Source: JBBIRT01 sp037441725
Lineage (GTDB): Bacteria > Desulfobacterota > BSN033 > UBA1163
NCBI GenBank assembly: GCA_037441725.1
Contig: JBBIRT010000070.1
Location: forward strand, 1-16,796
Length of the DNA stretch: 16,796 nucleotides
Direction: 5' to 3'
A program made the position numbers and the translations under genes. Shown here one piece after another: positions 1-6,994 of this stretch. Positions within the stretch are counted from its first letter, which is position 1. Every line of letters starts with the position of its first letter. The notes beneath the pieces are model-generated. The model did no database searches. It worked only from the letters and a program-made list of their open reading frames with translations, and was not told where the DNA came from.

Positions 1-406
1 TCCGGGTAAGTCTGGATCGCCAGTTCATAAGAAACTCCACCACCCTCAATAAAGGATGTGAACCTGAAAGTCTGACCCTGAAATATCCCCAGCATTGACC
101 TGTTCTCGAGACAGCATCAAAGATAAGGTGATCTGCATTATTGGGAAGGAAAGTATCCGCATGAAGGAAAAGGAGGATCTCTCCTGTAGACGATTTAGCC
201 CCCATATTCATTTGTCGGCTTCTTCCTCGAGAGGTTTCTAATACCTGATCGGAATAAGGGAAGGCCATTTGAAAGGATTGATCCTTGCTACCCCCATCCA
301 CCACAATGACCTCATGACCTTTTCTTCGAAGAGGTTGAAGGGCTGAAAGTGTCCGAATGACCCATTCCTCCTCATTTAACACAGGGATAATGATAGAAAT
401 CTTCAT
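1..406 (-). CDS. Glycosyltransferase family 2, TIGR04283-like (partial, runs off left edge)
   Basis: The visible 135 codons are the N-terminal half of a GT-A fold transferase. They begin MKISIIIPVLNEEE and carry the nucleotide-sugar binding motif VVDGGSKD, then GRSRQMNMGA, then LLFLHADTFLP with the DxD-like HAD, then WGYFRVRLSG. This order is characteristic of the 'rSAM/selenodomain-associated transferase 2' family (TIGR04283). The C-terminal part and stop lie outside the window. An in-frame ATG three codons upstream (position 415) is an alternative start; I prefer 406 because family members begin at the MKISIIIP strand. It sits 16 bases after the ArsS-like gene and is clearly in its operon. 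The acceptor is unknown; arsenosugar or a lipid-linked substrate is only a guess from context. Confidence 0.85.
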   Translation of the reverse strand, partial: MKISIIIPVLNEEEWVIRTLSALQPLRRKGHEVIVVDGGSKDQSFQMAFPYSDQVLETSRGRSRQMNMGAKSSTGEILLFLHADTFLPNNADHLIFDAVSRTGQCWGYFRVRLSGSHPLLRVVEFLMNWRSRLTR

Positions 407-422
407 TTTAATCATTAATGAT

Positions 423-1367
423 CTATGAAACCTTGCTGAGAGCTCCTGTACAGCTGCTTCCTTGACCTGCTGTGCACCCATAACAGTGGGGACGAAATGG
501 AATCGGATTTCCCTCAAGGGTTATTTCTTTGAGTTCAGTAATATGGACTCGAGAAAGATTTTTGAATTGGAGGGTAAAGCCAAGGGCCTGATTAAAATCA
601 CAATCATAGATATACCCCTGCCAATCTACATTGATGAGCCTTCGACACATGATAGACTCAAGATTTTCAGGGTGATGATTCTCTTTAAGGAGTTGGAGAT
701 AACGAACATACTCTCCATGAGAAATTAGTAAATTTTCAAATCGTCGAATAGGCATATTCGTAATCGTGAAAAGATTGTTGAAGACAATGCCATAATGCTC
801 CCCCAGGTGGTTTCGATACTCTTCCTCCAATCCCTTTTGAGGGGGGGGTAAAAAAGGACCTAAAGGGTTGTAAACTAAATTGAGGATAAGTCCAGAATCT
901 CTTTTCCCATAACCCACTTGATTCAGCCTTTTGAGGACACTGAGACTGGCTTCGAAGACCCCAGCCCCACGTTGAGCCTCCACATTCTCTTTCAAATAAC
1001 AGGGCAGCGAAGCAAAAACTTCGATTTTTTGTTCAGCAAAAAAGTCCACCAGATCTTCTTTTCCAGGTTCATTAAGGATGGTGAGATTGCATCGGTTGAT
1101 CACATGGAGTCCCATCCCACTTAATTCTCGAACGAACTCTCGAAAGAAGGGGTGAAGCTCAGGGGCTCCTCCTGTGAGATCTATGATTTTGATTTTAGAT
1201 GAGATAAGAGTGGTGAGGATCTGATCCATGACAATTCGATCCATCATTTCAGTTCGATGAGGTCCTGCATCAAGGTGGCAATGGAGGCATCGTTGATTGC
1301 ATTTATAACCTAAGTTTACCTGGAGTATCTCGACAGGAGTTCGTTGGATAAAGAACATATCATTCAT
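423..1367 (-). CDS. arsS: Radical SAM protein, ArsS-like (arsenosugar biosynthesis / rSAM-SeCys family)
   Basis: A 314-residue radical SAM protein with the [4Fe-4S] motif C23-xxx-C27-xx-C30, followed by a GGAPE-type motif at residues 66-70. The C-terminal Cys-rich domain has C241, C256 and the block C295-YG-C298-TAGQGSS-C306. This combination is that of the ArsS/TIGR04167 family, which makes 5'-deoxy-5'-dimethylarsinoyl-adenosine from methylated arsenic and SAM-derived adenosyl. Some family members carry selenocysteine in the Cys-rich domain; here every such position is an ordinary Cys codon. The start overlaps the end of the TVP38 gene by 8 bases (ATGA type), implying translational coupling. 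No arsM methyltransferase is visible in the window, so the arsenic role is inferred from family membership alone. Confidence 0.85.
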   Translation of the reverse strand: MNDMFFIQRTPVEILQVNLGYKCNQRCLHCHLDAGPHRTEMMDRIVMDQILTTLISSKIKIIDLTGGAPELHPFFREFVRELSGMGLHVINRCNLTILNEPGKEDLVDFFAEQKIEVFASLPCYLKENVEAQRGAGVFEASLSVLKRLNQVGYGKRDSGLILNLVYNPLGPFLPPPQKGLEEEYRNHLGEHYGIVFNNLFTITNMPIRRFENLLISHGEYVRYLQLLKENHHPENLESIMCRRLINVDWQGYIYDCDFNQALGFTLQFKNLSRVHITELKEITLEGNPIPFRPHCYGCTAGQGSSCTGALSKVS

Positions 1368-2091
1368 GCTTGCCCTCTGCTAATCGAATCGATCGAAATT
1401 TTTTCAACCAAACAGGGATCAACGAAAAGATTCCGAGAAGAAAGAAAGCGGTCAATGTTTTTAATGAAACCAGTTGTTCGGGTGAATCGATTTGGCCTAA
1501 GGTTCTTCCAAGATTAGCAAAAACGAAGGCTCCAGGGAGAATTCCTAAGAAGGTAGCTGCCATATAAGTTTTAAGTCGGATGGGAGTAAATGCCATAGAC
1601 AGATTAATTAGCCAGAATGGGAAAATGGGAACGAGTCTTAGGAAAAGAAGATAATTAAAGTCGTGTTTATGAAATTCTGAAAGAAATCTTTGAATCTTTC
1701 CTCTCATTCTATGTTGGATTGCCTCTCCAAATATATAACGAGAGGCTAAAAAGACCAGAGTAGCTCCTAAGGTAGCAGAAAAAATGATGATCATAAACCC
1801 TACCCATAACCCAAAAATAAATCCAATCATAAGTGAGAGGAGGCTTGCAAGAGGCAAACTTAAGGCTGTAGATAGGGTATAAATAGAAATGGCTATTAAG
1901 AGCATAACCGAATAGTTGTTAAGAGTAAAGGCGACCAGTTTTTCCCTATTAGCCTTCAGAAATGTAAAATTTAGATATTGATCAAATCCAAGAAGAAAGA
2001 ATGCACAAAAACCTCCTATAAATATAAGAAAAAGGAGTCCTTTTTTTAAAAATATTAATAATTTTGAAGTATTATAAGATATTTGAAGCAT
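1360..2091 (-). CDS. TVP38/TMEM64 (DedA/VTT superfamily) inner-membrane protein
   Basis: A 243-residue integral membrane protein with hydrophobic segments near residues 17-36, 62-80, 83-118, 180-197 and 211-230. It has the VTT-domain signatures FLRLVPIFPFWLIN (150-163) and GILPGAFVFANLG (183-195), which place the Arg/Pro re-entrant elements typical of TVP38/TMEM64 proteins. Relatives are proposed lipid or undecaprenyl-phosphate transporters or scramblases; the substrate here is unknown. It is first in a three-gene minus-strand operon with the ArsS-like protein and a glycosyltransferase, a common association for this subfamily. No Shine-Dalgarno sequence precedes the ATG, and a TATAAT-like hexamer abuts it on the minus strand. 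The start is therefore less certain, but no better in-frame Met exists before the second membrane segment. Confidence 0.85.
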   Translation of the reverse strand: MLQISYNTSKLLIFLKKGLLFLIFIGGFCAFFLLGFDQYLNFTFLKANREKLVAFTLNNYSVMLLIAISIYTLSTALSLPLASLLSLMIGFIFGLWVGFMIIIFSATLGATLVFLASRYIFGEAIQHRMRGKIQRFLSEFHKHDFNYLLFLRLVPIFPFWLINLSMAFTPIRLKTYMAATFLGILPGAFVFANLGRTLGQIDSPEQLVSLKTLTAFFLLGIFSLIPVWLKKFRSIRLAEGKHE

Positions 2092-2177
2092 ATTATAAAC
2101 ATATATTTTTTCTTAAACTTAAACTATTTATTAGAGAAATTCAATATAGAATATATAAAAAATTTTAAAAAAATATC

Positions 2178-2206
2178 TTGACAATTTAAATAAAGAATTA
2201 TATATT
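2178..2206 (+). promoter_or_regulatory. Sigma-70 type promoter of the Rrf2 gene, probably giving a leaderless mRNA
   Basis: A perfect -35 TTGACA (2178-2183) is followed by a 17-bp AT-only-but-one spacer and a -10 TATATT (2201-2206). Transcription would start about 2212-2215, while the ATG of the Rrf2 gene is at 2215, and no Shine-Dalgarno lies in front of it. The ATG is fixed by family homology (MRLSTQTRYGVRA is the usual Rrf2 N-terminus), so the transcript should be leaderless or nearly so. Confidence 0.7.
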
Positions 2207-2212
2207 TATTTA
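2187..2212. promoter_or_regulatory. 8-bp inverted repeat over the promoter, candidate Rrf2 autoregulatory operator
   Basis: TAAATAAA (2187-2194) and TTTATTTA (2205-2212) are exact inverted repeats separated by 10 bases. They cover the spacer, the -10 and the likely transcription start, so a bound dimer would block the promoter. The dyad length suits an Rrf2 dimer. The region is very AT-rich, so a chance palindrome is possible. Confidence 0.35.
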
Positions 2213-2214
2213 TA

Positions 2215-2679
2215 ATGAGACTTTCAACTCAAACAAGATACGGAGTGAGGGCTATTTTTGATATTGCTTACAATTCAGGAGGAGGGGAGATTCAAGTCAA
2301 AGATATCTCCCGCCGTCAAGGAATTTCTCCGAGGTATATAGAACAGATATTCCAGAAATTAAAAAAGGCTGGCATTATCGGCAGTAAGAGAGGGCCTACA
2401 GGAGGGTATTTTCTAAATAAAAGAGCTGAAGAGATTTCGATTGGTGAGATCATAAAAGTTACTGAAAGAGATATCAATCCAGTCAATTGTAAGAATAATA
2501 AGGGTTCAAAAAAACCTTGCGAAAAATCTGGGAACTGTGTTACCGAGCTGGTTTGGAATGAAGCGGGTAAAAAATTGAGCGAATATTTTAATTCAATAAC
2601 AATCAGGGACCTTTGTGAAATGGCCAGAGAGATGGGAATCGAAAGGGAGATCGATAAAAATTATATGTATTATATATAA
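2215..2679 (+). CDS. Rrf2-family transcriptional regulator (IscR/CymR-like), three-Cys cluster ligands
   Basis: A 154-residue winged-helix regulator. The helix-turn-helix runs about residues 26-50 (VKDISRRQGISPRYIEQIF) and the wing contains GPTGGYFL (60-67), both diagnostic of Rrf2. The linker has C92-x9-C102-x5-C108, the position where IscR, NsrR and RsrR bind an Fe-S cluster, so redox, iron-sulfur or NO sensing is plausible. CymR-type members, which govern cysteine metabolism, lack these residues. It faces the minus-strand ars-like operon and precedes the sulfur operon, separated from the latter by a terminator. It is the obvious candidate regulator of the sulfur operon and of itself. C134 lies in the C-terminal helix. 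Confidence 0.88.
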   Translation: MRLSTQTRYGVRAIFDIAYNSGGGEIQVKDISRRQGISPRYIEQIFQKLKKAGIIGSKRGPTGGYFLNKRAEEISIGEIIKVTERDINPVNCKNNKGSKKPCEKSGNCVTELVWNEAGKKLSEYFNSITIRDLCEMAREMGIEREIDKNYMYYI

Positions 2680-2757
2680 TCAGATTGAAAAAATTCTTGG
2701 AATTTGTATGAAAAATAATTTAATAAATTTTCATAATTTTATGATAATGTAAATTTT

Positions 2758-2790
2758 AAGGGGAAATTTTGTAGTTTCCTCTTTTTATTT
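2758..2790 (+). terminator. Intrinsic terminator after the Rrf2 gene
   Basis: AAGGGGAAA (2758-2766) pairs with TTTCCTCTT (2775-2783) with one G-U pair and an 8-base loop, followed by a U-rich run. It lies 78 bases after the Rrf2 stop and separates that gene from the sulfur operon. Confidence 0.6.
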
Positions 2791-2812
2791 AATAAAATAC
2801 TTTATAAAAATG

Positions 2813-2850
2813 GTAAACAATATTTAAAATATATTTACTAAAAAGGTGAT
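2813..2850 (+). promoter_or_regulatory. AT-rich leader of the sulfur operon: imperfect dyad and ribosome binding site
   Basis: GTAAA (2813-2817) and TTTAC (2834-2838) form the ends of an imperfect 26-base dyad. The Shine-Dalgarno AAGGTGAT (2843-2850) follows, with ATG at 2854. The dyad could be an operator of the Rrf2 protein, but its sequence shares only AT-richness with the dyad at 2187-2212. I see no clear -35/-10 pair, though the operon promoter must lie between the terminator at 2758-2790 and here. Confidence 0.3.
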
Positions 2851-2853
2851 AAA

Positions 2854-4122
2854 ATGAATTTAATTAAAATTCTAAAGTGTAAAGAATGCGGTAGGGAATA
2901 CAGGATAAAACCATTTCATGTATGTGAATTCTGCTTCGGCCCCTTAGAAGTTGTCTATGATTATGAGAGTATTAAGAAAAGAATTTCTCGAAGAGAGATA
3001 GAGAGTAGACCAAAAACGATGTGGCGATATAAGGAATTTTTACCTTTGGATGGAGAACCTGCTGTGGGGAAGAATGTTGGGTTCACTCCGCTCATAAAAG
3101 CGGAAAGGCTCGCAGAAGTCTTAGGAGTCAAGGAACTCTATATCAAGAATGATGCAGTGAATTATCCAACCCTCTCTTTTAAAGATCGGGTGGTTTCAGT
3201 CGCGATCTCAAAAGCAATAGAGTTTGGATTTAGTGTTGTCTCTTGTGCTTCCACAGGCAATCTCGCTAATTCCGTCGCAGCTCTCGCTGCTGAAGGAGGA
3301 TTAAAGAGTTATATCTTCATTCCCCACGATCTCGAACAGGGGAAGATACTAAGCACGTTGATTTATGGAGCAAAGCTTGTTGGCATCAAAGGGAGTTATG
3401 ATGAAGTCAACCGCCTTTGCACTGAGATTGCTGAAAATTATCAATGGGCCTTCGTCAATATCAATATTCGACCTTTTTATTCAGAGGGTTCCAAGACCTT
3501 TGGTTTTGAAATTGCTGAACAGATGGGATGGAAACCCCCTCAACATATCATTGTACCGATGGCAGGAGGATCACTCATCACGAAAATCTGGAAAGGACTT
3601 AAGGAATTGGAGCTGATAGGTCTAATCGATCCTGTAGCGACGAAGATTCATGGTGCTCAGGCCTCGGGATCAAATCCCATTGTCTCCGCATTCAAAAATG
3701 GACTGGACTGGATAAAGCCTCAACATCCTAAGACCATAGCTAAATCCTTGGCCATTGGCAATCCAGCGGATGGTTTTTATGCCCTTCAAACAATTCGAGA
3801 ATCTGGAGGATCAGCAGAGGATGTATCTGATGAAGAAATTATTGAAGCTATGAAGCTTTTAGCAAGGAAAGAAGGAATCTTCACTGAGACCGCAGGAGGG
3901 GTGACCGTTGGGGTTACCAAAAAATTGATTGAAAAAGGAGTCATTCCGAGAGATGAAACGATTCTCATTGCCATTACAGGAAATGGATTAAAGACCCAAG
4001 AGGCAGTCCAAGATAAAGTTGGCGTGCCTCTCATTATTGAACCCAAATTTTCGGATTTTGAGAAGACCGTCAAACCAAAAGAAAGTAAATTTAAGGAATT
4101 GATTGCACTATCCACATTATAA
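2854..4122 (+). CDS. thrC-like: Threonine-synthase-family PLP enzyme with N-terminal zinc ribbon
   Basis: A 422-residue fold-type II PLP enzyme. The N-terminus has a zinc-ribbon-like set C9-xx-C12 and C24-xx-C27. The PLP lysine is K110 in SFKDR, and the cofactor phosphate/substrate loop is the CASTGN segment. Length and zinc ribbon fit threonine synthases, which act on O-phosphohomoserine. Because it is the first gene of a sulfur-carrier operon and lies 19 bases from a ThiS-NIL gene, it may instead replace the phosphate of O-phosphohomoserine (or a similar substrate) by carrier-derived sulfur to give homocysteine. Sequence alone cannot separate these. The start is fixed by AAGGTGAT four bases upstream. 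The final 30 residues are Lys-rich and acidic, without a recognised domain. Confidence 0.8.
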   Translation: MNLIKILKCKECGREYRIKPFHVCEFCFGPLEVVYDYESIKKRISRREIESRPKTMWRYKEFLPLDGEPAVGKNVGFTPLIKAERLAEVLGVKELYIKNDAVNYPTLSFKDRVVSVAISKAIEFGFSVVSCASTGNLANSVAALAAEGGLKSYIFIPHDLEQGKILSTLIYGAKLVGIKGSYDEVNRLCTEIAENYQWAFVNINIRPFYSEGSKTFGFEIAEQMGWKPPQHIIVPMAGGSLITKIWKGLKELELIGLIDPVATKIHGAQASGSNPIVSAFKNGLDWIKPQHPKTIAKSLAIGNPADGFYALQTIRESGGSAEDVSDEEIIEAMKLLARKEGIFTETAGGVTVGVTKKLIEKGVIPRDETILIAITGNGLKTQEAVQDKVGVPLIIEPKFSDFEKTVKPKESKFKELIALSTL

Positions 4123-4141
4123 AAATAGATGGAGGAAAAAA

Positions 4142-4657
4142 ATGAGTATTCGTGTGAGAATCCCCACCCCACTAAAGAAGCTGACAGGAGAACAAGATAC
4201 ATTGTTTGCCAGTGGTAAAACAGTAGGAGAAATCATCCAATGGCTCACAGAAAATTATCCAGCCCTCGAGGAGAGATTGAGGGATGAAAAGGGCGAATTG
4301 AGGAGGTTCATCAATATCTATGTGAATGATGAGGATATCCGATTTATTCAAAACCTTGAAACCCCTGTCAAAGAAGGTGACCAAATCTCTATCATTCCAG
4401 CGATTGCGGGTGGAACTTCGAAAAGGCGAAGGGTCACGCTCACCTTTCCTCAAGATCGAATTCAGGAACCCGTCATCTATAACATTGGACACCTTTTTAA
4501 AATTATCACCAACATTCGCAGTGCGAATGTAACTGAGAACGTAGGGTGGGTCACCCTGGAGATAGAAGGAGATGAGGAGGAATATCTAAAGGCCCTCGAA
4601 TATTTAAAAGGGATTGGAGTAAAAGTGGAGCCAGTAGAGCGGGATGTCATTGTATAG
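4142..4657 (+). CDS. ThiS/MoaD-family sulfur carrier fused to a C-terminal NIL domain (internal Gly-Gly)
   Basis: A 171-residue two-domain protein. Residues 1-91 are a beta-grasp sulfur carrier that ends in the hallmark AIAGG (G90-G91). Residues about 97-171 form a NIL domain, an ACT-like ligand-binding fold found at the end of the methionine importer MetN. Normal carriers end at Gly-Gly, because the E1 enzyme adenylates that free carboxylate. Here 80 residues follow, so proteolysis is required first; the JAMM protease three genes downstream is the obvious candidate. The NIL domain may sense or bind a sulfur amino acid. The start at 4142 has GGAGG (4131-4135) in front; an upstream in-frame ATG at 4103 lies inside the preceding gene and lacks a site. 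A 123-base gap follows, with no gene seen in it. Confidence 0.85.
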   Translation: MSIRVRIPTPLKKLTGEQDTLFASGKTVGEIIQWLTENYPALEERLRDEKGELRRFINIYVNDEDIRFIQNLETPVKEGDQISIIPAIAGGTSKRRRVTLTFPQDRIQEPVIYNIGHLFKIITNIRSANVTENVGWVTLEIEGDEEEYLKALEYLKGIGVKVEPVERDVIV

Positions 4658-4780
4658 ACACTATCGCTCCCCGTTCTTCCACCATAGGTGAATTCTCCTT
4701 GAGCGGAAAGGGGTTGCAGTGATTCAGAAGATGTGGCCTTTGAGAGTACGGGGCGGTTGGGAAACCTGAGGGAGGTGAAT

Positions 4781-6004
4781 ATGAGTAAAAGAGCGAAAGA
4801 GTTATTCTGGAGGGCAGTGGGTCCACTTCTCAGAAAAGCTCTGGAGGAAAAACATAAAGACGTTTCTGAACTATCTGTTCAAGAGGTCAACTACCTTCTC
4901 CAGAGAGGCAGGAGAATGATTCTTCTCGATGTCCGTGAAAAGGAAGAATTAGCCTTCGGCTACCTCAAGGATTCTGTTTTCATTCCGAGGGCCATGTTAA
5001 GGGATAAAGTGGAGACTTTGCTTCCAGACAAGAATGCACCTATTGTGGTTTACTGTGCAGCAGGGGTTCGATCCATCTTGGCTGCCAAGACATTGAAAGA
5101 AATGGGCTACAGCCAAGTCTTTTCTATGAAAGAAGGAATCGAAGGGTGGAAAAAAGCAGGGTTTGAACTGGCAAGCGACAACGGATTGACCTCTGAACAG
5201 CTTACCCGATATAGCAGGCACATCCTTCTGAAAGAGGTTGGGCTGGAAGGCCAAAAGAGACTATTGGAGGCAAAGGTCCTTATTGTGGGAGCAGGGGGAT
5301 TGGGATGCCCTGCAGCCCTTTATTTAGCGGCTGCAGGAGTGGGAACATTAGGCATTATTGATTCCGATGTAGTCGATTTATCCAACCTCCAACGGCAAAT
5401 ATTGCATAGTATTCACGATGTGGGAAGACCAAAAACAGAATCAGCGAAAGATGCCATTAGCTTAATTAATCCGGGTGTAAAGGTCGTGACATACCAAGAA
5501 AGACTTACCTCTGAAAACGCAGAAAATATATTTAAAGATTATGACATCATTGTGGACGGATCAGATAATTTTCCTACGAAGTATCTTGTCAATGATGCTG
5601 CTTTCTTTGCAGGGAAACCTTTAGTTTTTGGGGGAGTCTTTCAATTCGAAGGTCAAGCCAGTGTGTTCGCTCCGAAAGAAGGGGGGCCCTGTCTTCGATG
5701 CCTGTTCCCCGAGCCTCCACCCCCTGGACTTGTGCCCAGCTGAGATGAAGCGGGTGTCCTGGGAGTTGTCCCCGGGCAAGTTGGATTGATTCAGGCTACA
5801 GAGGCGATCAAACTCATTTTAAAAAAGGGAAAGCCTTTAATCGGACAGTATTTAGTCTATAATTCATTGGATGTCGAATTTAGAATCTTTTCCATCAAAA
5901 AGAGACCCTCCTGTCCGCTCTGTAGCGAAAAACCCGTGATTAAAGAATTGAGTTCTTATCAGGAGGCTTGTTCTATTGAGCATCAAGAACAAGCAGTGGT
6001 TTGA
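4781..6004 (+). CDS. Rhodanese-ThiF/MoeB E1-like fusion, selenoprotein (Sec321 encoded by UGA at 5741-5743)
   Basis: 407 residues when UGA is read as Sec. Residues about 30-130 are a rhodanese domain with active-site loop C92-AAGVRS. Residues 138-400 are an E1-like adenylating domain with nucleotide motif GAGGLG (170-175), DGSDNF (259-264) and zinc ligands C304, C307, C378, C381. UGA falls in VPS-U321-DEAGVLG, exactly where ThiF Cys184 and Uba4/MOCS3 acylate the carrier. The 83 codons after it complete the E1 fold, including the second zinc pair, up to a normal UGA stop at 6002. The SECIS-like hairpin at 5755-5778 supports Sec. Rhodanese-first order is reversed from MOCS3. It should adenylate the carrier Gly-Gly and transfer sulfur. 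Start chosen for GGAGGTGA at 4771-4778. A conventional caller would end it at 5743. Confidence 0.92.
5741..5778 (+). promoter_or_regulatory. Sec UGA codon plus bacterial SECIS element of the E1-like gene
   Basis: The UGA is 5741-5743. Fourteen bases later CCTGGG (5758-5763) pairs with CCCGGG (5771-5776), with one U-G pair, around the 7-base loop AGTTGTC. T5757 is bulged, and below it G5756-C5777 and T5755-A5778 continue the stem. A bulged U under a short upper stem, and a G in the first two loop bases, match the known bacterial SECIS model recognised by SelB. Confidence 0.8.
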
Positions 6005-6028
6005 AGAAGTTGAGTAAGGAGGGAGAAG

Positions 6029-6988
6029 ATGGATCGGGCAAGAATTTTTCAAAATTTTATTTGCCTGCTCTTGGGGATAGGAATTCTTTTTTTAACTTCT
6101 CTATCCTGGGGGATTCCAAATGGAGGTTACAATAGACCTGAGCTTCTGATTCAACCTGAAGAATTAAAAGTCCTCATCGATCGGAAAGACCCTGATATTC
6201 GGGTGATTGATGTCAGAGAGAAGATTAAATATCTTGCAGGTCATATTCCCGGAGCAGTGAACATCTGGAGGCCTGATATCGTGGATAAGGATCACCCTAT
6301 CCCAGGGATGATGGCCCCTCCCTCCCAAATAGAGCAATTGATGGGAAGACTCGGGATAACCAACCAAAATAAACTAATTATCTATTCTGATGGCCCTGAT
6401 AATGCAAGGCTCTGGTGGATTCTTGCTTATTATGGATATCCGATCGGACAGATGAAGCTCCTTGATGGTAACCTGGAGGGTTGGAAATCAAAGGGTTACC
6501 CCACCGAGATGATTCCACCTCAGGTCAGCCAAACCCAATTTAGATTGCCTGGGAAGACAAGAGCAACTGAACCCCTGCTTTGTACATTGCCAGAGGTTAA
6601 GGAGGCTTTAAAAGAGCCCGGAAAGGTCGTTCTCGATGTGCGGGCCCTTAAAGAGTATCTGGGAGAAGAGATGCTTTCAGGAGCAGTCCGGGCAGGCCGT
6701 ATTCCTGGAGTGAAGTGGATTGAATGGAAGGAGGTGCTCATTCAGGAAGGTCCGTTCAAGGGATACTGGAAATCTTCTGAAGAGATTAGAAAGCTCTTTA
6801 CTGATATTGGGGTCACTCCAGAAAAAGAGATTTACATCCACTGACAGTCTGGAGTCCGTTCGGCTCACAGTTTAGTGAGCCTTTATCTGATAGGCTATCC
6901 CCTTGAAAAACTCCACAATTATGATGGTTCATGGATTGAATGGAGTCGAAGTTCTGAGCCTATTGAGACAGGATCACCCAAGAAATAA
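6029..6988 (+). CDS. Exported tandem-rhodanese sulfurtransferase, selenoprotein (Sec272 encoded by UGA at 6842-6844)
   Basis: 319 residues with UGA as Sec. An N-terminal hydrophobic segment (about 7-28) acts as signal peptide or anchor, so the catalytic part is probably periplasmic. Two rhodanese domains follow, about 40-155 and 190-310, as in SseA/thiosulfate sulfurtransferases. The first has Asp instead of Cys in its loop (IIYSDGPDNAR) and is the usual inactive domain. In the second the loop reads YIH-U272-QSGVRS, so UGA sits at the catalytic Cys of CxxGxRS. The 47 codons after UGA give the canonical end (LIGYPLEKLHNYDGSWIEW) before UAA at 6986. A stem-loop follows at SECIS distance. Start has AAGGAGG at 6016-6022. 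A persulfide-bearing selenol would make a reactive sulfur donor; thiosulfate is only a likely substrate. Confidence 0.92.
6842..6881 (+). promoter_or_regulatory. Sec UGA codon plus SECIS-like stem-loop of the rhodanese gene
   Basis: Seventeen bases after the UGA, GGCTCAC (6862-6868) pairs perfectly with GTGAGCC (6875-6881) around the 6-base loop AGTTTA. The second loop base is G, as SelB recognition requires, and the loop starts AGUU like the other SECIS candidate in this operon. No bulged U is evident. Confidence 0.75.
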
Positions 6989-6994
6989 ATTAGG

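Noticed and set aside
841..855. G8 and A6 homopolymer tracts inside the ArsS-like gene as a phase-variation switch
   Set aside because: They encode the family-typical FLPPPQ motif and the frame is intact; interesting only as a possible sequencing error site.
4103..4141. Upstream start for the ThiS-NIL protein
   Set aside because: It overlaps the preceding coding end, lacks a Shine-Dalgarno, and adds 13 residues not seen in carriers; the ATG at 4142 has GGAGG.
4733..4780. Upstream start for the rhodanese-E1 protein
   Set aside because: No ribosome binding site there, whereas ATG 4781 has GGAGGTGA immediately before it.
4658..4780. RNA gene or regulatory element in the gap between the carrier and E1 genes
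   Set aside because: Only weak 4-5 bp pairings such as CGCTC/GAGCG were found; no promoter or terminator could be supported.
5786..6004. Separate small gene after the E1-like gene
   Set aside because: It is in the same frame as the upstream gene and supplies the missing end of the E1 domain including the second zinc Cys pair; it has no ribosome binding site.
4781..6988. Two pseudogenes with nonsense mutations
   Set aside because: Both UGA codons hit precisely the catalytic Cys column, flanking sequence is intact on both sides, and both are followed by SECIS-like hairpins. Random decay would not give this pattern.
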